Positions 46,904 through 60,470 are shown, counted from the stretch's first letter. The stretch: DNA of 64,000 bases from Hippophae tibetana (GCA_037013495.1 CM072811.1:41617452-41681451); one strand, 5' to 3'. The notes: generated from the letters alone by a model not told the origin. Translations and numbers: made by a program.

Positions 46904-48842
46904 GTTAAAAAAAATATTTTTCTTATTTTTTTTCCCTATAAATAATATATTTTAGTATATTTTTTTTCTTGGGGAATTTCTTTTTTTTTTTTTACTTCTT
47001 TTATTGTATTGTAAATCAATGCGAGTACAAAGATACTTTTAAGTGGACTTCGAACAAATTGAGTTCCAATGCAATATAAAAATATTATGAACGGCATGAG
47101 ATTACACTAATTATAATAAAAATTTATTAATTTTTAGTGAAGCACAGTAAATTTTCACAATTTATTAAAAATTTAAAACTTTAAAAAAATTTAGAAATAG
47201 AATCCATGAAAACGTGTTTATTTCTTGAGTTGATATATATTTACAAAATCAATTATAATTTATAAATATCAATTTTAATAACTTTGAACTTATATTAATT
47301 AATTTATAAATATATATTAACTTAAAAAATATATGTATGTATATTTATGTGTTATATTTTTAACCTAATTTTTAATTTTAAATTTTTAATATATTTTTTA
47401 ATAATTAATAAATTAATAATACTCTATAAAAAACTAATCAACTTTTATATATTTTTATTCTATTGCATTTCACAGCCATAATAGTTAAAAAAAAATTGTA
47501 GGAGGCAGTTGTATAGATATGTTTTGCGACTTGATAATATTAAAAAAATTATTAATACATATATAAAATAATATTATTTATATATAAATAAATATATATA
47601 TATATATGTAATGTAATTAATAAAAAAATTCTACGAACCATCTTTGAAACTAAGTTGTGTAAAAGTTTATGGCATAATCCCAGTATATAAAAATGTCACC
47701 AAACTAAACAAACCAATCTTTTTTTTTTTTTTTTTGAGTATTGTGTTGGTTTAGTTTTTAATTTTAGAAAATCTATCTTGATTCAATTATACTTATTAAA
47801 AATAAAAATAAAAACAGAACCAAATTATCCATTTTTAAATAATTATTTTTTAAAAAATTTATTAGAGATAGATTTCATTTTTTAATTTTTTCCCTCTTTG
47901 AACAATTCACTTTCTCTTTGTATATTAAATGTGAACGTATGGTGTTGAGTTGCTATCAAGTGTTTATCAAATTACTGTAACTTAATATATTGGTTAAATT
48001 ATTAAAATTCTTACGGTTCAGAAGTAATATTATAAATATAAGAAAACATAAACAAAATTCAAAATGAGAAAAAACAAATAATAATAAAAAATGATTACCA
48101 AGAGAAAATACAGGTCCAAAATTAAAAAAAAATACTTAACTCAAAACCAATATAATTTGTTTGGGTTTGAATTAATTTCTCGATTCAAATTAGTTCTTAT
48201 TTTTTAAAAATTAATGATAATAACTCAATTTAAACTTCAATTTAAAATAGATAGATTCAATATTTTCCACTATTAGTGTATAATATTATGAGCAATAATT
48301 TATTTTGAAAATTAAATTTTAATTTTTTACATAATTATTCAAAATAACACATCACAGCTTATATTTTACTGGAAAATTAGTGTGTTTTATGAACATTTTT
48401 TTTTTCTCTTTCAAAATAACACAAATTATGTTGATGAAGTTTAAGAAATTTTAAGCAATCGATGAAGTATACCTCAACTTCCATTGAATGAAGTCTATTT
48501 TATCTTACACAATGAAGGACTTATATGGGCTCACAAAAGAAAGTAGCTTGTAATATTTTTTTTTCAAAAAATATTTTAATAATGTAATATTTTTAATTTT
48601 TCTATATTTATTTATCATACTTCATTTGCCTCCTCAATCTACGTAAAATTGTGTGAGATAACTCAAACTCAAGAGTTATTTTAATATTAAAAATCTATTT
48701 ATTACACACTATAATATTATAATAATTAATATAATAGTTAATTATAATTTAAAAATAAATTTTATTATTTTCTTTAGTAATTATTTTTATATAAATTATA
48801 ATTACATCATACAATATCACCATAGCTTTAATCCTATTAAGG
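46904..48842. other. AT-rich intergenic stretch upstream of FAD3
   Basis: FAD3 promoter DNA occupies the left end. Beyond that only A/T-rich DNA with poly-T runs (for example 47719..47736); no coding or repeat with clear borders. Confidence 0.45.
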
Positions 48843-49180
48843 TATGTTTCTTATATAATATTAAAGACTTAGTTAATTGTATAATTTTTATATAATTATA
48901 TGTATCATACAATATAAAAATAATACGAATATATAGAAATTTAATACAACTAGAAGATATGAGTCTAAAATATATTGAATAATATTTTCATTTTAAAATG
49001 TAATAAAAATATAAAAATAAATTAAATATTGATTTAAATAAATTTTATAATGAAATATGTTAAATATAAATTATTTTATTAAAAGATTTATGATTAATTT
49101 TATTCGATTATATTATACAGATTATCATTAAATATAATATAATTATACTTAATTTATTTAATATATGATATAACACGTAA
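48843..49180 (-). repeat. MITE-like element, family B copy 2
   Basis: Inverted, shorter copy of 13304..14013. The left end ggtatgtttcttatataata equals the reverse complement of the right end of copy 1, and attttattcgattatattat matches the complement of its internal ataatcggataaaattaat. Non-coding. Core partly deleted (about 340 against 710 bp). Confidence 0.5.
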
Positions 49181-49629
49181 ATAAATATTTTCAACAAAAA
49201 AACCTCTTATCGAACAATCTTCAATCTTATTGAGCCTCTTGATAAATGTTTGGAAGTATTAACTTATTTTAAAACATAGGCTCAAATAAGTTTCCTTTAT
49301 ATTAGACAAAAGCCATATACTATTCATAAGCAGATTTTTAAGTAAGTTTTATTTATTTATTATTATTATTATTATTACATGTATTGAAAAATAAAATTAT
49401 TGCTAGAGTTCTATCGAGTCTTACGAAAGCCATGACGATGAGCCTTATTGTGCATGCTCTGAGTATAAAATACCCACGTGTCATAAATAAAAAGTTGCCA
49501 TTTGGGAGGTAAAAATATGTGATAAAAGATAGAATTTAATTAAAATTTATTGAAGAATATAGGTGTCAGGTAACATAACAAAACTATATTAAAATTGATA
49601 TGATTCCTTAATATATTAAACTACTTAAA
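49181..49629. other. AT-rich intergenic stretch
   Basis: No gene recognised; an (ATT)n run at 49361..49376. Confidence 0.4.
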
Positions 49630-52320
49630 AAATAGAGCAATTCATTACAGATCAAACATCTACAATTTTTCTTTTCTAAAGGGCAATAATTTCCATTTTC
49701 AAAAGATTTATAATTCTTTCTTCTAAAATATATTTTTTTGTAGTTTTCTTTATTAAATCTTTTTTTATATTTTTGAAAATTTTGTTTTCTAAATTTATAT
49801 TTTTTTTATAAAATTTTATATTACATCCATATTTTTCTAGTATTCTAAAATCTCTTGTATCACAACAGATTTTATCATTTTCTTTTATTCGTTTATATTA
49901 TTTTCTTTCTTAGCATTTAATAATGATCAAATCTTTAAAGCTTCTTATTATTCCTCCTAGAGTATCTAATATATGGTGGTAATTTATAGTAATATATTTC
50001 ACATTCACAAATAAAAAATCTATATAATATATGTTACAAATTTTCATATTTGTTAGATGTCATTTAATTTCATTGATTTCGTTTTCACTGGATTCATTGA
50101 TAGTGTTTCCTTTATCTTGTCCAATAAATTCTTTGTATATTTCATTTATTATTGTATCCAAGTATTCCCTTCCTGTGAAAGCATTTCCTCGCTTTAACAA
50201 ATGTTGTTGATATGTTAAGTTTGAAAACTAAACTTTAACATTTTCTATCATTTTATGTACTCTAAGCACTCCACAAGTTAAAGGATTTGTTTGGGTAATT
50301 TGAGAAATTTGTATGAGCAAATTCATTCCACTAGCCTATTCATCTAAGGTTTTTTCTATCTCTTATACAATCTAAATCTAGAAGTTCAGATTTATAATTA
50401 TAATGAAGCTTAAACTTTGATGGAATACTACCTTTAGTTTCTCAATGTAACATTTTCTCAATTTTAGATGGTTTTCTTATTCTATCTGTAGTATCAAGTT
50501 GTTCTGATCTTTTCCTATTTCTTTCTCCCCTATGTGGGTCAGATGTTTTTTCTTGGTAAGGGACTGGTAATGAAATTGGTTTCATATGACCTTTTGAGAT
50601 CATTTTTTCTAGTTCATAATCAATTTCACTGATTATTGTTATATCATCCTCTTCTTTGTTAGTACAAAGTTTTCATTATAATATTCTTCTATTTCTTCAT
50701 TGGTTAATATCAATAAACTGACCAATGTTTCTATATCTCTATTTTCAGGGTCCATGAATTTTCTTTCTAATTCCTTTCTATATTCCATTTAAATTGGAAT
50801 TATCTCTTTATTCTTAGATTGTTTCTCATTTTTAGGAATGAGAAAATCTGATCTCCTTAGTAATTCTTCTTTTAATCCTTCTAAGAGATCATATTTATAA
50901 TCTATTATTTCATTATTCTTATGTATGTTGTACACATCTTTTCTTAGTTTTGAAATTTTTTTTGTGCATATCTTGTTGTAGTTTATTATAACCACATTCT
51001 TTTATTTCCTTTAGTAATTCTTTTTTTATATCTATTATTTTCTGTAAATATTTTGTGTTTGATTCTTGGACTAAATCTATTTCCTATGTTAATAATTGTA
51101 TAGTTTCAAATAATATTGCTTGATTTTTTGTTACACCTACTAGGTTTCCATTTACTTCTAAATGCATATTTTTTATTTTATCTCTAAACATTATTATTTT
51201 TTTTCCTATTATACAATTATGAACTAATGCCTTCATTATATTAACTTCATTTTCTAGTTTTTTAACTTCTTCTTGATTAAAAGTTTCTCCTTCATGGTCT
51301 ATAAAAGTAAATCTTGGTATGTTATTAGTTTTAACAACATTACTATTTCTTTCTGTTATTAAGGGTTTTTCTTTAATATCTAATTTTCATTCTTCTGGTA
51401 TTTCAAACTCTGTTAGTATTTCTAGTTTTATTATTTGTCTAAGTTTCTTAAAAGTTTTTTCTATTTTTATTTCTATAAATTTATTTTATCCATGTATTGA
51501 ACTATTATGACTATTTGTTAAAGAATATATTACTAGATAATGTATTGAAGATAGATGATTTTATTCTTCCATTAAATCTCTTCTTTCAAATTCATAAGTT
51601 AGATTTAATACTTGATTTAGATTTTTATCATGTATATTTATAACAAATCTAGGATATGCTGTAAATTTTGACTTTTAGTATCCTAAATTACTATGGATCA
51701 TTCCTAATAAGGCATATTGTCTATTTATTATTCTGTTATCTAATAATGTTATTTTTATTGGTGTATATATTCCTTCTCTAAAATGAGCTTTTATTAAATT
51801 TAAATTCCTCCTAAATGAATGTATCCAATTTTTTCGTTATCTTTATGAGGAATTTTTGATAGCTTGTTTAATATAGTTTTTTTATCAATTAATGTTATAT
51901 TATATCTTCCTTTTGTATCTATAATCTTAATACTCATTTCTTTATTACTTATGCCATAATAGATTATATTTTTTCTAGGGAATAATATTTTTAATAAAAA
52001 TGATGAATTTTTAAATCTATCTCATTCTTTAAGATTTAACTTTCTCTTTTGAATTTTTTCAATTTTTTTTTACTTATTATTATTTTTTGTTAAAAACATC
52101 ATAAGATGTCTTATGTTTCTATGTCTATTATTTCTTGGTTTATTTTTTCTTCTTTAATTTTGAAAATGTTTTATTTTTAAAAAAATCTTAGTGGTATTTT
52201 TGATAGTGATTGTTACTGTTAGATATAATATTCGTTATGTTTTCAGATATATTTTTAAATTTTTTAAAACATTAAGAATTTTTTTGAATTTTTTTTAACT
52301 TTAGGAGTATTTATGATATT
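49630..52320 (-). mobile_element. Second, partial caulimovirid integrant
   Basis: Collinear with 40740..43540 of the first copy at clearly recognisable similarity. Read on the - strand it has the movement-protein remnant (51200..52080), coiled-coil ORF remnant (50789..51170; the open piece 50789..50995 has RKDVYNIHKNNEI and DYKYDLLEGLKEE) and coat-region remnant down to the zinc knuckle (about 49640), where it stops. Protease, RT and promoter are absent. About 110 bp of the coat region is deleted near 49975 relative to copy 1. Both copies carry private stops and indels, so each decayed independently or came from different viral genomes. It lies 2.8 kb upstream of FAD3. Confidence 0.75.
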
Positions 52321-54239
52321 TTTTCTTGAAAATATTGAAAAGCACGTTTTATTTTATTAATAAACATGCAGAAATCGTTTGTATCTATAAAAATACTATA
52401 AAACTTTGTACACAAATGCCAACTAAATGCAATTTTTGACAAGAAGCCTATTATAGACTATCGAGCGGCATTCTTAAACAAATCATTAATTTTGTGATCG
52501 CACGTAAATACAATATTCTTAATTATCATTTTTATTTACGTTATTCTCCAAAACAATAAGGGTTAACTTAATCTTTTTTATAGATTATTATAGAAAAAAC
52601 TTTTCTTTATAGATTATTTTTGAAAAAAACATAAAATATATACCAATAAAATTAAGTTTATATGTGTTATTTGAAAACACAAATAAAACTAAAAATATAA
52701 CTGAAAATGTATTATTTTTTCTTTTGAATATGTGTTCTGTTAGAGAGAATCTTGTATATAAAAAGATATATACAGGTGTTGTAACAGAATTATTTTAACT
52801 TTTTATTTTTGTAAAAAAATGAAAAAAAATAAGAACAAAATTAATGATTAATACTAATAAAGATATATGATGTTATAAGTAAAATTTTCTCGTAAATTTA
52901 ATTTTTATTATTATTTATGTATTCTTTCGAACATAAATAAAATAGTTTAATTTTAAAAAAAGTTATACCTTAAAATAAATGATTAATTTTTTATTTTTAT
53001 TATTTTCAAAAATTTTATTTCAAAAATTATTTAAGCAACTATTAATGTTAATTTTTTATCAAATTAAAAAAATAAAATGTAAAATTATAAAAACATGTTA
53101 AGTACGTTGTTTTATTTTTATGTTATCAATTTTTAAAAACAAACTTCCACCGTATTAGGCTCATGTAATATTTTATATATTTAATAAAAATAATATTTTA
53201 ATGTTATTTTTTAAAAAATATATAGATTGAACTTTAAAAAATAACTAACTCACCTGGGAATTTTTTTAAAATAATAATATTAAAATTTATAAAAAATTAC
53301 TTGTACAAAAAAATTATATATTTTTATTACTAAAAAAATTATTACATTATTTATATTAAGAATTTTTAATTAAATAATATTTAAGTTGAAATTAAATAAT
53401 ATTATTTTTATTTTTATAAATTTTAAGATTTTTATAAATTTTTTCTTTTATTAAGTTCACTTGGTTATTTCAGTTGTAAAAAAGTTACAGGACGGGTGCT
53501 ATCACCCTCTTTTTATTTATTTATTTATTTATTTTATACGTTCCAACTCTCTCTTGTTGGGGTTTGTGTTTTTCTACTTCTTTTTGTCAAAAAAAAAAAA
53601 AAGCTGATAATATTATAAAGAAACACAGAGGGATTTCAGAGAAGTGGTGGTCCAGGGCTTATCAGACTGCAGGCTCATTATTATAAAAATCTAAAGAGCT
53701 GCACAGATCCACAAAAATTTCTCATCATGATATATTTTTTAATTTATTATAATTTAATGTATATATTAATAATTTATATAAGATACTTTAATTAATTTTA
53801 TTATTATTTTACGTTTTTAATTTTATATTTTATTAATAATAAATACTTTATGTAATACTTACAATAATTTTTTACATATAACATTAATTTACTAATTTAT
53901 CATGAAACGATCGTCTATTCAGTTTATATCCTAAAATATACAGGAATGTTAATATTAGCATCATGAATAAAAATATTAGGTATTTTGCTACATTAATATT
54001 ATGTACTTAGGCTTCGTTTACCGATGCAGATTAAATTCCTGAGAGCATGGTTTATACAGCAAAGCATTTGATAACATTTTATATAGAAACAGTGCTATTT
54101 GACTTGAGTTCTCATACACCTCGAATACCATAACTTTTGGGTTATTTTTACAACATCTCGAAAAAAAAACATTAATAGATCAATACGCTTGTACGACATA
54201 CATCGTTGAGTTTTTATTTATAAAGATAGTAGTAAAATA

Positions 54240-54241
<2 letters not shown>

Positions 54242-54285
<44 letters not shown>
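54242..54285. repeat. (TA)n microsatellite
   Basis: About 22 uninterrupted TA units. Confidence 0.95.
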
Positions 54286-54287
<2 letters not shown>

Positions 54288-54457
54288 AAATTAATACGTT
54301 ATTAATCTACCATTTAATAAAAAGTAGAATAATAATTTAATTTTAAAAAAACTTAATTTATTGAAATGATAATTTTATTTTTATAAAAATATTTATTATT
54401 TTATCTATTTTTTAATTTTTTTAATCTATTTTAATACAAAAATATCTCATGTCATTA

Positions 54458-54572
54458 TGACAATTACTATCATTTTCCATCATCCTTTCTTTCTACAGTG
54501 GATCTCTTTATCACGATAATTATTATCATTTTCCATCATCCTTTCTTTCTATAGTCAATCTCTTTATTTCTT
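54458..54572. repeat. 56-bp tandem direct repeat
   Basis: Two copies of tatcattttccatcatcctt, ctttctacagtggatctctt and flanks, starting near 54461 and 54517, with about 10% difference. Confidence 0.85.
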
Positions 54573-56720
54573 TGTCCATTATTCAAGTTTATTGCGGAAC
54601 AATTCAAAGTTATGTTTTTATCAAATTTATAGTTATATTATTACTAACTTATTTGTAGTATTCATTTATGTTCTTGATTGTCACTAATATTAATTCATAT
54701 TTTTTATCGATTATTTTAACGTTTTTAATTATTTTATATTCGATTAAATTTAAGATGAAAATAACTAAAATCTAATACAATATAATCAAAATAATAATAA
54801 TAGGATCAACAAAATTGAACAAAATAAATTAATGATAGCTACTCATAATTATTAATAAAGGTGATGCTTTAAATAAGTTAACAATTTCTTAATTTTAATT
54901 TTGATAAATATTATATTTTGGATTATTTTGGAACAAATGGTGAATTTTATTTATTAGGTGAATGAATGGTGGATACATGGTCCCTACTATGAATATCCTT
55001 ATTTTCATTATACAAAAAAAAATGTATAAAATAATAAATAATTTATTAAAAAAATAATTTCTCTTCTAAAAATTAGTTTTTTTTAAATAAATCATTAGAG
55101 TATGTTTCGTTAAATAAGAATTATTAATATATTATTTTGATAATATAGATTTAAATATATATTTTTCATTTAATAAAATTGCGATTAAAAGATCAAATCA
55201 CTTTTCTTTTATAACTAATTAATTCTATACTTTTTTTATTCTCTTATTTTATACTTATCATTATTTTTTATTTTTCTTATATTAAATTTTAATAATAAAT
55301 ATTCAATATTATTCAATTTTTTATTTTTTCATATATATCTTTAAAGTTTAAAATGATAAAATTTCAAAAAGCATATATAATAGTTTTGATAAAATACTTG
55401 CACTTATAAATAAATAATATAAAAATCAAAAAATAAAAAATTAAACAAATAATTATATTTAAATTATTTTACTAAAAATAAATCACCTAGTTCAAAATAT
55501 CACGCTACAAGATACAAGTTATCATCATAACTATTATTAATTGATAAATTAAAAATAAATAATAATTCTTAATTTATAAAATGAAATTTCTATTAAAATT
55601 TATTTCTGAATGAAGATATTTATTTTCTTATATTTTATTATTAAATTAAAAATTAAAGATATTAAATATATATTTCTCGTGAAAATAATTATCCAATTTA
55701 TATTTTCTATTATTTTAATATTTAAAAATAACTATAAATATATAAATATATTTACCATATTTGATTTTTTTAATTTTTAAATAAAATAAATATAATTTTT
55801 ATTATAAATTATTTTTACAAAACAAAATCTTCATGTATAGATTATCACTTACAAATTATCTAAATAATTGTGCAGATTTACATCAAACATTGTGTATGTT
55901 TACCACAATTCAATACTATCTATTCAATCTAACACTACTATATTTATCATGTCTAAGTATGAAACACCAAACATGCCATTAATTACGTTAATTTGATGGC
56001 TAAAGTGTATTGTTAATTTTCAAATACATCAAAGTCTCCTAACTTCTATAACGTATGATTTAATTCTTTAGTTTTTAAAATTTTATACATAAAATTTTAA
56101 ATTACATCACTTAGTCTTAAAAAATTTAAAACTTTACGTATTAATCTTATTTTTTATTTATAAATAAATATTTTAGTAATCAAGTTAGAATTTATTTATA
56201 AAATTTTAAAAATTTGAGACTAAATTATAGGATTTAAAACCTTAAGACATACTTGTGAAGTTTTAAAATTTAGTGACTAAATTGTACCTAATTTAAACCG
56301 ACCTAAATAACATGAAATTTGGATTGAGTTAAGGTGGGTCGATAACATTAATATAAAAATAATCATAATTTATATTGTATACTATGACTATTAATATTTT
56401 TTATATGCTCAATATAATAAGTCGTGTAACGTAAAGTTTGTTATATTTCTCTTATTATTTTTGTTGTAATTATTTTTATTTTCTAATATTGATTATTTAA
56501 TTATTAACAAGAATTATAAGATATTTTATAGATTTTCTTTGATTATTTTTTAAATTTTATATAGAAATTAGATTTCTCAATTTCTTTTTGTATGTATTTA
56601 TGAATTATTTTATATAAAGTATTTAATCTTAATTTATTATTTTATTTGTGGGTGAAAAATTAACTTAATACATTTCTTAGTTATTTTAAATTTTAATTCG
56701 ATTTTAAGTAGTGCTGATTA

Positions 56721-57077
56721 AGGGTGTCCATCGGTTCGGTCCGGTCCGATTTTGGTTAAAAAACTTTAATCGAACTGGACCGTTTATATTATTCGGACCA
56801 GACCGAACCGTTTGAAACAGTTTTACTTAATAGAAACTGGATCAGATCGTTTGATTTTTAAAACGGTTCGATCCGTTTGGTTTTCGGTTTGGTTCAATTT
56901 TTTGACATATTTTATGAGAAATAATGTGAAATTTTTAATATATTATTAAACCGGTCTGATCCAATTCAACCGGTCTAAAATTAATACAAATCAGACCGGA
57001 CCGTTTGATTTGTAAAACTGTTTGATTCAATCCAATTTTACGATTTGGTCCAATCCGATCCGATTTATGGACACCCT
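56721..57077. repeat. 357-bp MITE with terminal AGGGTGTCCA inverted repeats
   Basis: Starts agggtgtccatcggttcggt and ends atttatggacaccct. The termini form a perfect inverted repeat of at least 10 bp (13 bp if the flanking TTAA is counted). The interior is packed with cggttcggtccg / gaaccg variants in both orientations, so it can fold back along much of its length. TA (or TTAA) flanks both ends, so the target duplication is 2 or 4 bp. No coding. A non-autonomous DNA transposon; superfamily not certain. Confidence 0.8.
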
Positions 57078-57548
57078 TAACGATGACTTTGAATTATAAG
57101 TCAATTTACAAGTAAATCTAACTTATAACTAACTTATAACTAACTTCAAATATATAAGACACTTATAAATCAGTTGCTAAAACCAACTTAAAACCCAATT
57201 TAAGTTTGTTTTTAATCTACTTATAAAGTGCCAGTACTCGTGTACTTTAACATTGTCCTGTCTTTATTTTATGGCTAATGTTGACATATTTTTTTTTAAC
57301 AAAAGTAAACATAGAATATCCTTACATATCTATATTCGAATAATACATGCATTTCAATTTTGCCAATTCCAATTTCATTAAATATGAAATATTATAGAGT
57401 AATTTAGATTAAAAAAACTTAGCGGTGAATAAATTAAATAAACATGATTTTGTAACGATCAATAAAATAAAAATAATTTAGTAATAATTTCACATATTGC
57501 TTAAATTTTCATTTTGTTTTATGCATTACTTTTATTTTCATTTAAATT
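57078..57548. other. AT-rich intergenic stretch
   Basis: No features recognised between the MITE and the copia B LTR. Confidence 0.45.
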
Positions 57549-57926
57549 TGTTGGAAAAAACTAAATGTTTATAAAAAACTAGTGAAGCCAATTTTTAGTC
57601 TTGCCACACATTATTTTTTTACATTACTTAGAAGATATATAAATAGTAAAGAGTTGGTTATTGAGATTGAGCTCCAAAGGGTATCCATTTTTGTGAAATG
57701 AGAGAGTATCTAGGCAAATGTGATACCACACATGCATGCCACCGTCACCGTCGTTCGTGAGGTGAGGTGTCATTTTATTTTTTGGAAATTTTTTTTATTA
57801 AAAAAATACTTTTCCACTCAAAAAATAGTTGTTACATTTTTACTCATAAAAAATAGCCGTTATTTTCTTTTACTCAGAATATGTCTGTTGTTTTCTTTTA
57901 CTGAGAATATGACCGTTAAATGGCCA

Positions 57927-58075
57927 TTACTCTTTTTTACTCAGAAAATGATCGTTACTCTTCTTTACCCAGAAAATGATCGTTACTCTTCTTTACTCAG
58001 AAAATGATCGTTACTCTTCTTTACTCAGAAAATGATCGTTACTCTTCTTTACTCAGAAAATGATCGTTACTCTTC
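57927..58075 (+). repeat. 28-bp tandem repeat array in the LTR (U3) upstream of TATA
   Basis: Five near-identical units of agaaaatgatcgttactc plus ttctttactc, flanked by more diverged ones. The 3' LTR has the equivalent at 62965..63140 with ggttgtt variants, and the LTR fragment at 35335 has two. Position upstream of the TATA box suggests enhancer-type repeats. Confidence 0.85.
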
Positions 58076-58122
58076 CCCAAACATTACCGTTATTATCATA
58101 ATGGCCAACTGTTTTTGAAACC

Positions 58123-58130
58123 TATAAATA
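58123..58130 (+). promoter_or_regulatory. TATA box of the copia B LTR
   Basis: TATAAATA in the 5' LTR about 160 bp before its end. The 3' LTR counterpart (near 63200) reads ctattaaatag and is weaker. Confidence 0.55.
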
Positions 58131-58331
58131 AAAGACCTTAGCTCTGAGTTTTAACACAACAATCTGCAAACTCATCTCACTAAGAAAAATATTCTCTCAA
58201 AAAGAAAAAAGAAGAAGAAGATCCTAAATTAATTTTGAGTTTTTCGAGCAGTTTATTTCAGGTTATCGATAATATTCCAACATTGTTTTAACGCACTTGT
58301 CTCAACAATTTTAAGACAGTTTCTATCTACC

Positions 58332-58998
58332 ATGTCTACTGAAATGCTAACTGCTGATATCAACAAACCATTTTGTTTTGAGGGACTACACTTTAAAAGA
58401 TGGAGACAAAAAATGTTATTTTTCTTAACCATGAAAAAATTCGTTTATGCTCTTACTACCGGAAAACCAATATTGTCTAATCCTCCTACTGAAGTTGCAA
58501 CTAAGGATTTAGACACCTAGATGGAAAATGATTTTCTATGCAAAAAATTTATTCTTAATGGTTTAGCTGATGATAGCACACGAAATAACTTCTGAAGGTA
58601 TGACTTTAGATGAACAATTCAAGTAGTTGTTATTATAGATAAATTACCCCTACTTGGAAAGATTTTAAGAATACACTTAGGTATAAAACTAAGGAATTTT
58701 CTTTAGAAAGTCTTATGACCGGTTTAAGAATAGAAGAATAAGCTCGAAAACAAGACCAAAGAAATGAAGTACTCGTTGTCTCAAACAACAGTACCAATAA
58801 GAAACCCTCCTCTACAATTCTGAAACCTAAAGGTAGAAATATGAAAACAAAGAATCGTAATAATAACCAAAACCGCAACCACCAAAATAGAAATAGAAAC
58901 TATCCTCCCTAGAATGGACCTCAACCCCCTTAAGGAATAACACATTCATGTGTTATAGTTGTAACAGACCTGGCCACTTGGCTAGGAGCTTCCGGAAT
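58332..58998 (+). pseudogene. copia B gag remnant
   Basis: Starts MSTEMLTADINKPFCFEGLH and FKRWRQKMLFFLT, typical of copia gag N-termini (UBN2-like). It is interrupted by a stop after DLDT (58518) and several more. The zinc knuckle at 58951..58992 reads CYSCNRPGHLARSF: the last Cys of Cys-x2-Cys-x4-His-x4-Cys is Phe, so nucleic-acid binding is probably lost. Confidence 0.7.
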
Positions 58999-59050
58999 AG
59001 TCCTACCCCGCAGACAAACCTTATTGAAAATCAACTTATTGCTATGATAT

Positions 59051-60315
59051 ATGAAGTCAATTTTGTTGGTGGATCCGAAGGGTAGTGGGTGGACACTGGT
59101 GCTTCTCTCCATGTTCAAGTCCTATTCTTTTAAGGATAAAAAAGTTCTACTGGGCGACTCTCACTCCACTAAAGTTACTGGTACTAGTGAGGTGGTATTA
59201 AAGTTTACCTCTAGAAAGACTGTCATCTTAAAGGATGTCCTACATACTCTAGAGATAAGAAAGAACTTAGTTTCAAGCTATCTTCTTAACAAAGCTGGGT
59301 TTACTCAAACTATATGAGCTGATTTATATACTATAACTAAAAATAATATGTTTTTTAGGAAAGGGTACGCCACTGATGGTATGTTTAAATTAAATGTTGA
59401 AATTAATAAAACTTTTTCTTCTGCTTATATGTTGAGTTCTTTTAATATTTGGAATACTGGATTTTATCATGTTAATAAACACATAATCAAGAATATGAGT
59501 ACCTTAGAACTAATTCCTAAACTATTTTTGAATGATTTTGAAAAATATGATTTTTGTAGTCAAACTAAAATAACCAAAACTTCACATAAAGTAGTAGTTA
59601 GAGAATCTAAACCTTTAGAATTAATACACTCTGACATATGTGAACTTGATGAAAATTTAACAAGAAATAGAAAATGTTATTTTATAAATTTTATAGATGA
59701 CTGTTCAGATTATACTTATGTATATCTAATGAAAAATAAAAGTAAAGTGTTTGACATATTTAAAATATTTATGATTGAGATTGAGAATCAACTTAACAGA
59801 AAAATAAGAAGGTTTTGAAGTGATAGAGGCACTAAATATAATTCCAATATCTTCAATGATTTTTTATAAAACTCATGGAATCATTCATGAAAAACCCGCA
59901 CCTATTCTCCTAAAATGAATGGAAAAGTTGAAAGAAAAAATAGAACTTTTACTGAATCAGTTGTTGTAATTTTATTAAACTCTAGTGTTGCTTCCCATTA
60001 GTGGGGAGAATTTTATTAATTGTTTTCTATGTGCTAAATAGAGTGCCTAAATCTACAAGTAAAATTTCACCATATGAAATTTTGAAAAATAAGAAACCTA
60101 ATTTAACTTATTTTAAAACTTGGGGTTGTTTAGCCTATGTTATGATCCCTGATCCTAAAAGAAATAAACTTGATAGTAGAGCATATGAATGTATATTCAT
60201 AGGATACATTGTGAATATTAAAGCTTATAAATTCTATGACTTAAATGATCATGTAGTTATAGAATCAATTGATGCTGACTTCTATGAACATAACATAGGT
60301 TTTCCTTTAAATTGA
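59051..60315 (+). pseudogene. copia B protease and integrase remnants
   Basis: Protease: WVDTGASLHV at about 59088 keeps the catalytic DTGA but a frameshift follows. Integrase: the open frame 59348..59818 has LELIHSDICELDENL (first Asp) and FIDDCSDYTYVYLM. The second Asp appears in SDRGTKYNS (59818 on) after a stop, and the Glu in NGKVERKNRTF (about 59925). A further open piece, 60001..60315, holds the C-terminal GCLAYVMIPDPKRNKLDSRA and CIFIGY motifs. All three catalytic acids exist but not in one frame. Confidence 0.8.
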
Positions 60316-60470
60316 AAAATAGCGAAGGCTAATCTTCTAGTAATTTACCCATAACTAGAACTAGTGAACAAAGTGAGAAATTAAACACTAAAATTAAAAG
60401 AATTTAACGAGCTCGAACCCTTAAAGGATTTTGGGTCTGATTTTTATGCTTATACCTCAGAGAAAGATCC

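Larger units (their letters stand above)
52321..56720. other. Long AT-rich intergenic stretch
   Basis: No coding region, RNA gene or bounded transposon recognised, apart from microsatellites and a direct repeat listed separately. A (TTTA)n run is at about 53510..53535, and a short mixed-composition segment (53620..53700) has no identifiable content. Confidence 0.5.
57549..58282 (+). repeat. 5' LTR of copia B
   Basis: 734 bp, TGTTGGAA..TTCCAACA. It contains the 28-bp tandem array (57927..58075) and a TATA box (58123..58130, TATAAATA) with a following leader. Compared with the 3' LTR it lacks about 190 bp just before the end and part of the GC-rich segment. Confidence 0.85.

Noticed and set aside
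57927-58075. CRISPR-like array
   Set aside because: Regular 28-bp units without spacers of unique sequence, in a plant LTR; a simple tandem array.
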